Program-made: the position numbers and the translations under genes
Shown: positions 1 to 12,614 of the stretch, in pieces
Layout: the number at the start of each line of letters is the position of its first letter
Position numbering within the stretch: the stretch's first letter is position 1
From: Panulirus ornatus
Taxonomy: Eukaryota > Arthropoda > Malacostraca > Decapoda > Palinuridae
Direction: 5' to 3'
Assembly (NCBI RefSeq): GCF_036320965.1
Contig: NC_092262.1
Span: 1,038,012-1,102,011 of the forward strand
Length of the DNA stretch: 64,000 nucleotides
Notes under the pieces: generated by a model
Database searches by the model: none
Seen by the model: the letters and a program-made list of their open reading frames with translations, nothing else
What the model was told of the DNA's origin: nothing

Positions 1-473
1 CCTCTCTCTCCTGTCTTCCCTGACTCTCTTCCCAAGCCTCTCTCTCCTCTCCTGCCTGAACATCGTCCTAAGCCGCACTTTCCTGTCCTGCCTGACTCTC
101 GTCCTAAGCCTCTATCTCCTGTCCAGCCTCACTCTCGTCCTATGCCGTTCTCTCCTGTCATTCCTGACTCTCATCACAAACCTCTCTCTCACCTGTTATA
201 CATATTCTCGTCTCAATCCACTCTCTCCTGTCCAGCTTGACGCTCGTCCTAAGCCCCTCTCTCTCCTGTCCTGCCTGACTCTCGTCCCTACCCTCTCTCC
301 CCTGTCCTACGTGACTCTCGTCCCAAGCCACTCTCTCCAATCCTGCCTAACTCTCGTCCCAAGCCTCTTTCTGACGTCCAGCCTGACTCTAGTCCCAAGC
401 CTCTCTCTCCTATCCTGTGTCACTCTCGTCCTAAGCCTCTTTCTCCTGTCCTGCCTGACTCTCGTCCCAAACT

Positions 474-528
474 TCTCTCTCTCTCTCTCTCTCTCTCTCA
501 TCTCCTCTCTCTCTTCTCTCTCTCTCAT

Positions 529-565
<37 letters not shown>
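474..565. repeat. (CT)n tract, imperfect
   Basis: CT-rich tract after GTCCCAAACTT, interrupted by several extra C or T bases. It ends at CGTCCGAATCC, the usual right flank in block I. Confidence 0.85.
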
Positions 566-648
566 GTCCGAATCCTCTCTCTCCTAACATGCGTGACTCT
601 CTTATAAAGCCTCTCTCCCTCTTTTTCTGCCTCACTCTCGTCCCTAAC

Positions 649-713
649 CTCTCTCTCTCTCTCTCTCTCGTCTCTCTCCTTCCCTCATCCTCTCTCTCTC
701 TCTTTTCTCTCTC

Positions 714-751
<38 letters not shown>

Positions 752-754
752 CTC
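649..754. repeat. (CT)n tract, imperfect
   Basis: CT-rich tract broken by CGTCTCTCC, CCCTCATCC and TTTT runs; right flank CGTCCGAATC. Confidence 0.8.
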
Positions 755-1122
755 TCGTCCGAATCTTCTCTCTCCTAACATGCGTGACTCTCGTCCCAAG
801 CCTCTCTCCCTCATTTTCTACCTGACTCTCGTCCCAATCCTCTCTCTCCTGTCATGCCTGACTCTAGTCCCAAGCCTCTCTCTCCTGTCCAGTCTCACTC
901 TCGTCCTAACACTCTTTCTCCTCTCCTGCCTGACTCTCATCCCAAACTTCTCTCTCACCTGTTCTACAAAATCTCGTCTGAATCCACTCTCTCCTGTCCT
1001 TCCTGACTCTCGTCCCAAGCCTCTCTCTCCTGTCTTGCCTGATTCTCCTCCCAAGCCTCTCTCTCCTGTCCTGCCTGACTCACGTCCCAAGCGTCTCTCC
1101 TGTCCTGCCTGACTCTAGTCCC

Positions 1123-1126
<4 letters not shown>

Positions 1127-1207
<81 letters not shown>

Positions 1208-1232
1208 CTTTCTCTCTCTCTCTCTCTCTCTC
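1127..1232. repeat. (CT)n tract
   Basis: Pure CT from 1127 to about 1203, then imperfect. It follows GTCCCATAC, a different launch context from the ATGCAT type of block II. Confidence 0.9.
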
Positions 1233-1905
1233 ATCCTCCTCTCTCTCTCTCTCCTCCTCTTCTCCAATCCTCTCTCTCTCTCTCTCACTCTCCTCTCTCA
1301 TCCTTTCTTCTCTCTTCCCAACTCCTCTCTCTCTCCTCTCTGCCTGAACCATCTCCAATCCTCTCTCTCCTGTCTGCCTGACTCTCGTCCCAACCTCTCT
1401 CTCCTGTCCAGCCTGACTCTCGTCCAAGCCTCTCTCCTTCCCCTGATCTCTCCCTCACTCTACTTCTCCCAAGCCTCTCTCTCCTCTCCTGCCTGAACAT
1501 CGTCCTAAGCCGCACTTTCCTGTCCTGCCTGACTCTCGTCCTAAGCCTCTATCTCCTGTCCAGCCTCACTCTCGTCCTATGCCGTTCTCTCCTATCCTGC
1601 CTGACTCTCATCACAAACCTCTCTCTCACCTGTTCTACATATTCTCGTCTCAATCCACTCTCTCCTGTCCAGCTTGACCATCGTCCTAAGCCCCTCTCTC
1701 TCCTGTCCTGCCTGACTCTCGTCCCTACCCTCTCTCCCCTGTCCTACGTGACTCTCGTCCCAAGCCACTCTCTCCAATCCTGCCTAACTCTCGTCCCAAG
1801 CCTCTCTCTCCCGTCCAGCCTGACTCTAGTCCCAAGCCTCTCTCTCCTGTCCTGTCTCATTCTCGTCCTAAGCCTCTTTCTCCTGTCCTGCCTGACTCTC
1901 GTCCA

Positions 1906-2006
<101 letters not shown>

Positions 2007-2088
2007 CGTCCGAATCCTCTCTCTCCTAACCTCCGTGACTCTCTTATAAAGCCTCTCTCCCTCTTTTTCTGCCTGACTCTCGTCACAA

Positions 2089-2090
<2 letters not shown>

Positions 2091-2179
<89 letters not shown>
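2091..2179. repeat. (CT)n tract
   Basis: Uninterrupted CT of 89 bp after GTCACAAAC, ending at GTCCGAATCC. Confidence 0.95.
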
Positions 2180-2182
<3 letters not shown>

Positions 2183-2365
2183 CGAATCCTCTCTCTCCTA
2201 ACCTGCGTGACTCTCGTCCCAAGCCTTTCTCCCTCCTTTTCTGGCTGACTCTCGTCCCAATCCTCTCTCTCTTGTCATGCCTGACTCTAGTCCCAAGCCT
2301 CTCTCTCCTGTCCTGTCTCACTCTCGTCCTAACCCTCTTTCTCCTGTCCTGCCTGACTCTCGTAC

Positions 2366-2405
2366 AAAACTCTCTCTCTCTCTCCTCTCTCTCCCTCTCT
2401 CTCTC

Positions 2406-2436
<31 letters not shown>

Positions 2437-2640
2437 TCCTCTCTCTCTCTCTCCTCCATCCTCTCTCTCTCCTAACCTGCCGTGACTCTCGTACAGCCTC
2501 GCATCACTCCTTTCTGCCTGGACTCTCGTCACAAATCCTCTCTCTCTGCTCATCCTGCTCTCTCCGCTCTCTCTGTCTGCTGCTCTCGTCACCAGCTCTC
2601 TCTCTCTGCTGCTCTCGTCGATCTCTCTCTCTGCTCCCTG
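2366..2640. repeat. Degraded CT-rich satellite segment
   Basis: CT-rich sequence in which the 36-bp phase is lost and short words such as CTGCTCTCGTC recur. It could be diverged satellite or poor consensus sequence. Confidence 0.6.
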
Positions 2641-3191
2641 ACTCTCGTCCCAATTCTCTTTCTCCTCTCCTGACTGACTCTCGTCCCAAGCCACTCTCTC
2701 GTATCCTGCCTAACTCTCGTCCTAAGCCTCTCTCTCCTGTCCATCCTGACTCTAGTCCCAAGCCTCTCTCTCTTGTCCTGTCTCACTCTCGTCCTATGCA
2801 TCTTTCTCCTCTCCTGCCTGACTTTCGTACTATGCATCTCCCTCGTATCTTGCTTGACTCTCGTCCTAAGCCTCTTTCTCCTGTCTTACCTGCCTCTCGT
2901 CCCCAGCCTGTCTCTCCCGTCCAGCCTCACTCTCGTCCTAAGCCGCTCTCTCCTCTCCTGCATGACTCTCATCCCAAACCTCTCTCTCATCTGTTCTACA
3001 TATTCTCGTCTGAATCCACTCTCTCCTGTCTTGCTTGACTCTCGTCCCAAGCCTCTCTCTCTCCTGTCCTTCCTGACTCTCGTCCCAAGCCTCTCTCTCC
3101 TGTACTGTCTCACTCTCGTCCCAAGCCTCTCTCTCCTGTCCTGCTGACTCACGTCCCAAGCCTCTCTCCTGTCCTGCCTGACTCTAGTCCC

Positions 3192-3195
<4 letters not shown>

Positions 3196-3282
<87 letters not shown>
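3196..3282. repeat. (CT)n tract
   Basis: Uninterrupted CT of 87 bp after GTCCCATAC, followed by CCTCTCTCCTAACCTGCC. Confidence 0.95.
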
Positions 3283-3286
<4 letters not shown>

Positions 3287-3811
3287 TCTCCTAACCTGCC
3301 TCTCTCCCTCCTTTTCTGTCTGACTCTCGTCCCAAGTCTCTCTCCCCTGTCTACCCTGACTCTCTTCCGAAGCCTGTCTCTCCTCTCCTGCCTGAACATC
3401 GTCCTAAGCCGCACTTTCCTGTCCTGCCTGACTCTCTTCCTAAGCGTCTCTCTCTTGTCCAGCCTCACTCTCGTCCTATGCCGCTCTCTCCTGTCCTGCC
3501 TGACTCTCATCACAAACCTCTCTCTAACCTGTTCTACATATTCTAGTCTCAATCCACTCTTTCCTCTCCAGCTTGACTCTCGTCCCAAGCGCCTCTCTCC
3601 TGTCCTGCCTGACTCTCATCCCTACCATCTCTCCCCTGTCCTACGTGACTCTCGTCCCAAGCCACTCTCACCAATCCTGCCTAACTCTCGTCCCAAGCCT
3701 CTCTCTCCCGTCCAGCCTGACTCTAGTCCCAAGCCTCCCTCTCCTGTCCTGACTCACTCTCGTCCTAAGCCTCTTTCTCCTGTCCTGCCTGACTCTCGTC
3801 AAAAACCTCTC

Positions 3812-3844
<33 letters not shown>

Positions 3845-4069
3845 TCTCCTCTCCCTCCTCCTCTCTCCTCTCCCTCTCCTCTCTCTTCTCTCTCAAACCT
3901 GCGTGACTCTCGTCACAAGCCTTTCTCCCTCCTTTTCTGCCTGACTCTCCTCCCAATCCTCTCTCTCCTGTCATGCCTGACTCTAGTCCCAAGCCTCTCT
4001 CTCCTGTCCTGTCTCACTCTCGTCCTAACCCTCTTTCTCCTGTCCTGCCTGACTCTCGTACGAAACCTC

Positions 4070-4131
<62 letters not shown>
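4070..4131. repeat. (CT)n tract
   Basis: CT with one TT interruption; right flank CGTCCGAATCC. Confidence 0.9.
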
Positions 4132-4134
<3 letters not shown>

Positions 4135-5098
4135 CGAATCCTCTCTCTCCTAACCTGCGTGACTCTCGTCCCAAGCCTCTCTCACTCCGTTCCTGCCTGA
4201 CTCTCGTCCCAATCCTCTATCTCCTGTCATGCCTAACTCTCGTCCCAATCCTCTCTCTCCTGTCCTACCTGACTCTCGTCCCAAGGCACTGCCTCCTCTC
4301 ATGCCTGACTCTCGTCCCGATCCTCTCTCTCCTGTAATGCCTGACTCTCGTCCCAATTCTCTTTCTCCTATCCTGCCTGACTCTCGTCCCAAGCCACTCT
4401 CTCGTATCCTGCCTAACTCTCGTCCTAAGCCTCTCTCTCCTGTCCATCCTGACTCTAGTGTAAAGCCTCTCTCTCTTCTCCTGTCTCACTCTCGTCCTAT
4501 GCATCTTTCTCCTCTCCTGCCTGACTTTCGTCCTGTGCATCTCCCTCGTATCTTGCTTAACTCTCGTTCTTAGCCTCTTTCTCCTGTCTTACCTGACTCG
4601 TCCCCAGCCTGTCCCTCCCGTCCAGCCTCACTCTCGTCCTAAGCCACTCTCTTCTGTCCTGCCTGACTCTCATGCCAAACCTCTCTCTCACCTTTTCTAC
4701 ATATTCTCGTCTGAATCCACTCTCTCCTGTCTCGCTTGACTCTCTCTCCTGTCTTGCCTGATTCTCGTCCGAATCCTCTCTCTCCTAACCTGCGTGACTC
4801 TCGTCCCAAGCCTTTCTCCCTCCTTTTCTGCCTGACTCTCGTCCCAATCCTCTCTCTCCTGTCATGCCTGACTCTCATCCCAAACCTCTCTCTCACCTGT
4901 TCTACAAATTCTCGTGTGAATCCACTATCTCCTGTCTCGCTTCACTCTCATCCCAAGCCTCTCTCTCTCCTGTCCTTCCTGACTCTCGTCCCAAGCCTCT
5001 CTCTCCTGTCCTGCCTGATTCTCGTCTCAAGCCTCTCTCTCCTGTCCTGCCTGACTCACGTCCCAAGCCCCTCTCCTGTCCTGCCTGACTCTAGTCCC

Positions 5099-5102
<4 letters not shown>

Positions 5103-5135
<33 letters not shown>
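5103..5135. repeat. (CT)n tract, short
   Basis: Pure CT of 33 bp after GTCCCATAC; right flank GTCCGAATCC. Confidence 0.9.
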
Positions 5136-5138
<3 letters not shown>

Positions 5139-5850
5139 CGAATCCTCTCTCTCCTAACCTGCTTGACTCTCGTCCCAAGCCTCTATCACTCCTTTTCTGC
5201 CTGACTCTCGTCCCAATCCTCTCTCCCCTGTCATGCCTGACTCTCGTCCCAATCCTCTCTCTCCTGTCCTGCCTGACTCTCGTCCCAAGCCACTCTCTCC
5301 TCTCCTGCCTGACTCTCGTCCCGATCCTCTCTCTCCTGTCCTGCCCGTCTCTCGTCCCAATTCTCTTTCTCCTCTCTTCCTGAATCTCGTCCTAAGCCAC
5401 TCTCTCGTATCCTGCCTATTTCTCGTCCCAAGCCTCTCTCTCTTGTCCTGTCTCACTCTCGTCCTATGCATCTTTCTCCTCTCCTGCCTGACTTTCGTCC
5501 TATGCATCTCCCTCGTATCTTGCTTGACTCTCGTCCTAAGCCTCTTTCTCCTCTCGTCCCCAGTCTGTCTCGGCCGTCCAGCATCACTCTCGTCCTAAGC
5601 CGCTCTCTCCTCTCCTGCCTGACTCTCATCCCAAACCTCTCTCTCACCTGTTCTACATATTCTCGTCTAAATCCACTCTCTCCTGTCTCGCTTGACTCTC
5701 GTCATAAGACTCTCTCTCTCCTGTCCTCCATGACTCTCGTCCCAAGCCTCTCTCTCCTGTCTTGCCTGATTCTCGTTCCCAAGCCTCTCTCTCCTTTCCT
5801 GCCTGACTCACGACCCAAGCCTCTCTCCTGTCCTGCCTGACTCTAGTCCC

Positions 5851-5953
<103 letters not shown>

Positions 5954-6400
5954 TCTCCTAACCTGCCTCTCTCCCTCCTTTTCTGCCTGACTCTCGTCCA
6001 AAGTCTCTCTCCCCTGTCTTCCCTGACTCTCTTCCCAAGCCTTTCTCTCTTCTCCTGCCTGAACATCGTCCTAAGCCTCACTTTCCTGTCCTGCCTAACT
6101 CTCGTCCTAAGCCTCTATCTCCTGTCCAGCCTCACTCTCGTCCTATGCCGCTCTCTCCTGTCCTGCCTGACTCTCATCACAAACCTCTCTCTCACATGTT
6201 CTACATATTCTCGTCTCAATCCAATCTTTCCTCTCTAGCTTGACCCTCGTCCCAAGCGCCTCTCTCCTGTCCTGCCTGACTCTCGTCCAAACCCTCTCTC
6301 CCCTGTCCTACGTGACTCTGTCCCAAGCCACTCTCTCTAATCCTGCCTAACTCTCGTCCCAAGCTTCTCTCTCCCGTCCTGCCTGACTCTCGTCCCATAC

Positions 6401-6528
<128 letters not shown>

Positions 6529-6724
6529 ACCTGCGTGACTCTCGTCCCAAGCCTCTCTCCTTTCCTGCCTGACTCTCGTCCCAATCCTCTCTCTCCTGTG
6601 ATGCCTGACTCTCGTCCCAATCCTCTCTCTCCTGTCCTGCCTGACTCTCGTCCAAAACCTCTCTCTCCTGTCCTGTCTCACTCTCGTCCTAAGACTCTTT
6701 CTCCTGTCTTGCCTGACTCTCGTC

Positions 6725-6730
<6 letters not shown>

Positions 6731-6809
<79 letters not shown>
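6731..6809. repeat. (CT)n tract
   Basis: Pure CT of 79 bp after GTCCCAAAT; right flank GTCCTAATCC. Confidence 0.95.
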
Positions 6810-6812
<3 letters not shown>

Positions 6813-7465
6813 CTAATCCTTTCTCTCCTAACCTGCGTGACTCTCGTCCCAAGCCTCTCTCCCTCCTTTTCTGCCTGGCTCTCGTCACAATCCTCTCTCT
6901 CCTGTCATGCCTGATTCTCGTCCCAATCCACTCTCTCCTGTCCTGCCTAACTCTCGCCCCAAGCCACTCTCTCCTCTTCTGCCTGACTCTCGTCCTAAGC
7001 CACTCTCTCGTATCCTGCCTAACTCTCTTCCCAAGCCTCTCTCTCCTGTCTAGCCTGACTCTAGTCCCAATCCTCTCTCTCTTGTCCTGTCTCACTATCG
7101 TCCTATGCATCTATCTCCTCTCCTGCCTCACTTTCGTCCTATGCATCTCCCTCGTGTCTTGATTGACTCTCGTCCTAAGACTCTTTGTCATGTATTACCT
7201 GACTCTCGTCCCCAGCCTGTCTCTCTCGTCCAGCCTCACTCTCGTCCTAATCCGCTCTCTCCTGTCCTGCCTGACTCTCATCCCAAACCTCTCTCTCACC
7301 TGTTCTACATATTCTCGTCTGAATCCACTCTCTCCTGTCTAGCTTGAGTCTCGTCCCAAACCTCTCTCTCTCCTGTCCTTCCTGACTCTCGTCCAAAGCC
7401 TCTCTCTCCTGTCTTGCCTGACTCTCGTCCCAAGCCTCTCTCTCGTGTCCTGCCTGACTCTCGTC

Positions 7466-7571
<106 letters not shown>

Positions 7572-8226
7572 CTAATCCTTTCTCTCCTAACCTGCTTGAC
7601 TCTCGTTACAAGCCTCTCTCCCTCCTTTTCTGCCTGGCTCTCGTCCCAATCCTCTCTCTCCTGTCTTGCCTGACTCACGTCCCAATCCTCTCTCTCCTGT
7701 CCTGCCTGACTCTCGTCCCAAGCCACTCTCTCCTCTTCTGCCTGACTCTCGTCCAAAGCCACTCTCTCGTATCCTGCCTAACTCTAGTCCCAAGCCTCTC
7801 TCTCCTGTCCAGCATGACTCTAGTCCCAATCCTCTCTCTCTTCTCCTGTCTCACTATCGTCCTATGCATCTATCTCTTCTCCTACCTCACTTTCGTCCTA
7901 TGCATCTCCCTCGTCTCTTGCTTGACTCTCGTCCTAAGACTCTTTCCCACGTCTTACCTGACTCTCGTCCCCAGCCTTTCTCTCTCGTCCAGCCTCACTC
8001 TCGTCCTAAGCCGCTCTCTCCTGTCCTCCCTGACTCTCATCCCAAACCTCTAACTCACCTGTTCTACATATTCTCGTCTGAATCCACTCTCTCCTGTCTA
8101 GCTTGAGTCTCGTCCCAAGCCTCTCTCTCTCCTGTCCTTCCTGACTCTCGTCCCAAGCCTTTCTCTCCTGTCTTGCCTGACTCTCGTCCCAAGCCTCTCT
8201 CTCGTGTCCTGCCTGACTCTCGTCCC

Positions 8227-8230
<4 letters not shown>

Positions 8231-8319
<89 letters not shown>
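8231..8319. repeat. (CT)n tract
   Basis: Pure CT of 89 bp after GTCCCATAC; right flank CTCCTTTTCTGCCTG. Confidence 0.95.
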
Positions 8320-8323
<4 letters not shown>

Positions 8324-8711
8324 CTTTTCTGCCTGATTCTCGTGCCAATACTCTCTCTCCTGTCGTGCCTGACTCTCTTCCCAAGCCTCTCTCTCCTCTC
8401 CTGCCTGAACATCGTCTTAAGCCGCACTCTCCTGTCCTGCCTGACTCTCGTACTAAGCCTCTGTCTCCTGTCCAGCCTCACTCTCGTCCCATGCCGCTCT
8501 CTCGTTTCTTCCCTGACTCTCATCCCAAACCTCTCTCTCACCTGTTCTACATATTCTCGTCTGAATCCACTCTCTCCTGTCTAGCTTGAGTCTCGTCCCA
8601 AGCCTCTCTCTCTCCTGTCCTTCCTGACTCTCGTCCCAAGCCTCTCTCTCCTGTCTTGCCTGACTCTCGTCCCAAGCCTCTCTCTCGTGTCCTGCCTGAC
8701 TCTCGTCCCAA

Positions 8712-8713
<2 letters not shown>

Positions 8714-8806
<93 letters not shown>
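8714..8806. repeat. (CT)n tract
   Basis: Pure CT of 93 bp after GTCCCAAAC; right flank GCCCGAATCC. Confidence 0.95.
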
Positions 8807-8808
<2 letters not shown>

Positions 8809-9218
8809 CCGAATCCTCTCTGTCTTAACCTGCGTTACTCTCGTCCAAAGCCTCTCTCCCTCCTTTTCTGCATGACTCTCGCCCCAATCCTCTCTCTCCT
8901 GTCCTGCCTGACTCTCGTCCCAATTCTCTTTCTCCTCTCCTGCCTGACTCTCGTCCCAAGCCGCTCTCTCGTATCCTGCCTAACTCTCGTCCTAAGCCTC
9001 TCTGTCCTTTCCAGCCTGACTCTAGTCCCAAGCATCTCTCTCTTGTCCTGTCTCACTCTCGTCCTATGCATCTTTCTCCTCTCCTGCCTGACTTTCGTCC
9101 TATGCATCTCCCTCGTGTCTTGCTTGACTCTCGTCCTAAGCCTCTTTCTCCTGTCTTACCTGACTCTCGTCCCCAGATTGTCTCTCTCGTCCAGCCTCAC
9201 TCTCGTCCTAAGCCTCTC

Positions 9219-9318
9219 NNNNNNNNNNNNNNNNNNNNNNNNNNNNNNNNNNNNNNNNNNNNNNNNNNNNNNNNNNNNNNNNNNNNNNNNNNNNNNNNNN
9301 NNNNNNNNNNNNNNNNNN
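9219..9318. other. Assembly gap (100 N)
   Basis: Exactly 100 N, the usual placeholder for a gap of unknown size. It separates satellite block I from the retroelement contig, so adjacency of the two sides is a scaffolding claim. Confidence 0.99.
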
Positions 9319-9440
9319 TTTTGGAAAATTAAAAAAAATACAAGAGGGGAGGAATTCCACCCCACCGCCCCTCCCTAATTAGTTGCCTTCTACGACACGC
9401 AGAACACGTGGGAGTAATTCTTTTCTCCCCTATCCTATAG
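9319..9440 (-). repeat. Dispersed-repeat fragment, unclassified (SINE-like?)
   Basis: Starts at the gap with TTTTGGAAAATTAAAAAAAA and contains GACACGCAGAACACGTGGG and TTTCTCCCCTATCC. I remember a similar block (reverse strand: CGTGTCGTAGAAGG with an A/T-rich tail) as a frequent dispersed repeat in decapod assemblies, but there is only one copy in this window. Its type and its far end, lost in the gap, cannot be determined here. Confidence 0.35.
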
Positions 9441-10010
9441 TTTTGTCAAACTATCTCACTTAACTCTCCAGTGTCAAAGACCATTTTAGACCTCCTCTTC
9501 ACAAGCTTCTCATCCTACTCTTTTTTTATTTACCATGCTCTCTAGGAACCATGTCCAATTCTTAAGTAAACTCGTCAACCTCCTCACACAACAAACTGTC
9601 CTGAAACATTTCACTTCTAACTTCAACCACCCCTACTGCATATTATCTATAGCCGTGCTCATAACCATGCAATGTCATCTGGGGTTCTACTATAAGCTTC
9701 AAACACACCCATGTTTGCCCTCGCCATATGGTGAACTCTTTTTTTCACATATTCCAGTGTGCTACAAACCTCTGCCCCCTCACCAAAAACCCTCTAACTC
9801 ACCCTGTTTCCATGGCTTCATTCTCTAACGACTATCTAAAACATTCCACCCTCCCAATTTTCTATAATCATTCCACAAACCCCAACTAACCTGTCTCATC
9901 TGTTTGGCTAAAAACCTAATAACCTTTCTTTTATTCACAATTAATCTCAACAATCTCCTTTCACACAATCACAAACTCAGACCCCCTAATTTCGTTTTTT
10001 TCCTCACTTT
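9441..10010 (-). pseudogene. Divergent relic of an RTE-like reverse transcriptase C-terminal region
   Basis: No intact frame is visible, but the DNA aligns by eye to copy A. The segment around 9570-9690 matches 10860-10990, with shared spaced words such as CTGTCCTGAAACAT against TTGTCCTCAAACAT and CTATAGCCGTGCTCATAACCATGCAA against CATAGCCCACGCCTCGCAACCATACAA. The segment 9830-10000 matches 11140-11290 (CTAATAACCTTTCTTTTATTCA against CTAATAACCTTGCTCTTATTCA). In copy A this region encodes the RT thumb and the LYGCEAW motif. It is clearly more diverged from copies A-C than they are from each other, so I infer an older insertion or a separate subfamily on the same strand. Confidence 0.6.
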
Positions 10011-10014
10011 CGTC

Positions 10015-10120
10015 AATATATAATATATATATATATAATAAAAATATATATATATATAATATATATATTATTATATATATATATATATATATAATAGATA
10101 TATATATATATATACATATA
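10015..10120. repeat. (TA)n microsatellite
   Basis: AT-only tract made of TATATA runs with AATA breaks. It lies at the 3' end (minus-strand sense) of copy A, next to the older relic. Similar tracts separate copies A/B and B/C. Confidence 0.95.
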
Positions 10121-10573
10121 TACTTATTTTTGCCTGTCGCTGGTCTCTGTCGCGTTTGCGAGGTAGCGCAAGGAAAAGACGAAAGAAATGGCCCAACCCA
10201 CACCCCATACACAATGTATATACATACACTTCCACAAAAACGCAAAACTACATACCTATACATCTCAATGTACACATATATAACACACAGAGACACATAC
10301 ATATATGCCATGGCACACAATTCACACTGTCTCCCTTATTTATTCCTATCGCACCAGCACGCCACACCATGAAATACCATCCCCTCCCCCCTCAAGTGTG
10401 CGAGTAGCACTATAAAAAGACAACAAAGGCCCCATTCTTCCACACCACATCCTCAGCTGTCATGCAATAATGCCTCGAAACCACAGCTCCCTTTCCACAT
10501 CCAGGCCCCACAAAACTTTCCATGGTTTACCCCAGACGCTTCACATGCCCTGATTCACTCCATTGACAGAACG
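10121..10573 (-). other. Copy A 3' UTR, long form with duplicated block
   Basis: Noncoding tail of copy A. Plus-strand 10156-10171 is TTGCG-AGGTAG-CGCAA, a perfect 5-bp stem with a 6-base loop, followed by GGAAAAGACGAAAGAAATGG. A second, diverged version of the same block lies at 10399-10430 (TGCGAGTAGCACTATAAAAA, then GACAACAAAGGCCCC). The stretch between is rich in CACACATA-like words. RTE-type elements often rely on 3' RNA structure for template choice, so the hairpin is a candidate recognition element; that is inference. Confidence 0.55.
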
Positions 10574-12463
10574 TCAACCCCGGTGTACCACATCGATCCA
10601 ATTCACACGATTCCTTGCCCTCCTTTCACCCTCCTGCATTTTCAGGCCCCGATCACACAAAATCTTTTTCACTCCATCTCTCCACCTCCATTTGGTCTCC
10701 CACTTCAACTCGTTCCCTCCATCTCCGACACATATATCCTCTTGGTCAATCTTTCCTCTCTCATTCTCTCAATGTGCCCAAACCATTTCAAAACACCCTC
10801 TTCTGCTGTCTCAAGCATGCTCTTTTTATTTCCCACAATCTCTCTTACCCTTACATTACTTACTCGATCAAACCACCTCACACCACACATTGTCCTCAAA
10901 CATCTCATTTCCAGCACATTAACCCTCCTGCGTACAACTCTATCCATAGCCCACGCCTCGCAACCATACAACATTGTTAGAACCACTATTCCTTCAAACA
11001 TACCCATTTTTACCTTTCCGAGATAATGTTCTCGACTTCCACACATTCTTCAAGGCTCCCAGGATTTTCGCCCCTCCCCCCCACCTATGATTCAGTTCCG
11101 CTTCCATGGTTCCATCCGCTGCCAGATCCACTCCCAGATATCTAAAATGTTTTACTTCCTCCAGTTTTTCTCCATTCAAACTAACCTCCCAATTGACTTG
11201 ACCCTCAACCCTACTGTACCTAATAACCTTGCTCTTATTCACATTTACTCTTAACTTCTTCTTTAACACACTTTACCAAACTCAGTCACCAGCTTCTGCA
11301 GTTTCTCACATGAATCAGCCACCACATGTATCCTCACGAAAACCAACTGACTCACTTCCCAAGCTCTCTTATCCCAACAGACTTCATACTTGCCCCTCTT
11401 TCCAAAACTCTTGCATTCACCTCCCTAACAACCCCATCCATAAACAAATTAAACAACCATGGAGACATCACACACCCCTGCCGCAAAACTACATTCACGT
11501 ACACATGCCTTACATCCTCGATAAAAACTTTTCACTGCTTCTAACAACTTGCATCCCACACCATATATTCTTAATACCTTCCATAGAGCATCTCTATTAA
11601 CTCTATCATATGCCTTCTAAAGATCCATAAATGCTACATACAAATCCATTTGCTTTTCTAAGTATCTCTCATATACATTCTTCAAAGCAAACACCTATCC
11701 ACACATCCTCTACCACTTTTGAAACCACACTGCTCTTCCCCAATCTGAGGCTGTGTACATGCCTTCACCCTCTCAATCAATACACTCCCATATAATTTAC
11801 CAGGAATACTCAACAAACTTATACCTCTGTAATTTGAGCACTCACTCTTATCCCCTTTGCCTTTGTACAATGGCACTATGCACGCATTCCGCCAATCCTC
11901 AGGCGCCTCACCATGAGTCATACATACATTAAATAACCTTACCAATCAGTCAATAATACAGGTCACCCCCTTTTTTAATAAATTCCACTACAATACCATC
12001 CAAACCTGCTGCCTTGCCGGCTTTCATCTTCCGCAAAGCTTTTACTACCTCTTCTCTGTTTACCAAATCATTTTCCCTAACCCTCTCACTTTGCACACCA
12101 CCTCGACCAAAACACACTATATCTGCCACTCTATCATCAAACACATTCAACAAAACCTTCAAAATACTCACTCCATCTCCTTCTCACATCACCACTACTT
12201 GTTTATCACCTCCCCATTTGCGCCCTTCACTGAAGTTCCCATTTGCTCCCTTGTCTTACGCACTTTATTTACCTCCTTCCAGAACATCTTTTATTCTCCC
12301 TAAAATTTAATGATACTCTCTCAACCGAACTCTCATTTGCCCTCTTTTTCACCTGTTGCACCTTTCTCTTGACCTCCTGTCCCCTTTCATTTATACATCT
12401 CCCACTCAATTGCATTTTTTCAGTGCAAAAATCGTCAAAATGCCTCTCTCCTTTTTCTTTCAC
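10574..12463 (-). pseudogene. Copy A reverse transcriptase and C-terminal segment, broken
   Basis: This copies the element RNA into DNA in intact family members. Visible in order: a linker at 12463-12172; KAAGLDGI at about 12015-11995; GDKSECSNYRGISLLS at about 11855-11810; GEEQCGFKSGRGC near 11730; the palm active-site position at 11329-11340, which reads FVRI where an F/Y-A-D-D box is expected; [15 protein letters not shown] near 11150; [11 protein letters not shown] near 10960; and WFGHIERM near 10770. A frameshift near 10705 precedes the last segment (WRDGVKKILCDRG), and the expected stop falls at 10574-10576. The frame also breaks near 11947 and between 11680 and 11270. It is certainly inactive. 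Confidence 0.75.
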
Positions 12464-12614
12464 TAATAATCTTACTTCTCATCCAACCACTCACTACCCT
12501 TACTAATCAACCCACCTCCCACTCTTCTCATGCCACAAGCATCTTTTGCGCAATCCAGCACTGATTCCCTAAATACATCCCATTCCTCCCACACTCCCCT
12601 TACTTCCTTTGTTC

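Noticed and set aside
9535..9828. A 97-codon plus-strand frame in the interior contig
   Set aside because: It runs antisense through the divergent retroelement relic (9441-10010) and shows no domain.
10411..10420. TATAAAAA motif as a possible promoter
   Set aside because: It lies in the second 3' UTR block of copy A. The matching site in copy C reads CTAGGAAAAG, so the A/T word arose by mutation and has no gene downstream.
10563..10922. Several overlapping plus-strand frames of 110-150 codons
   Set aside because: These are antisense shadows of the RT C-terminal region of copy A. The minus strand shows the recognisable motifs (LYGCEAW, WFGH).
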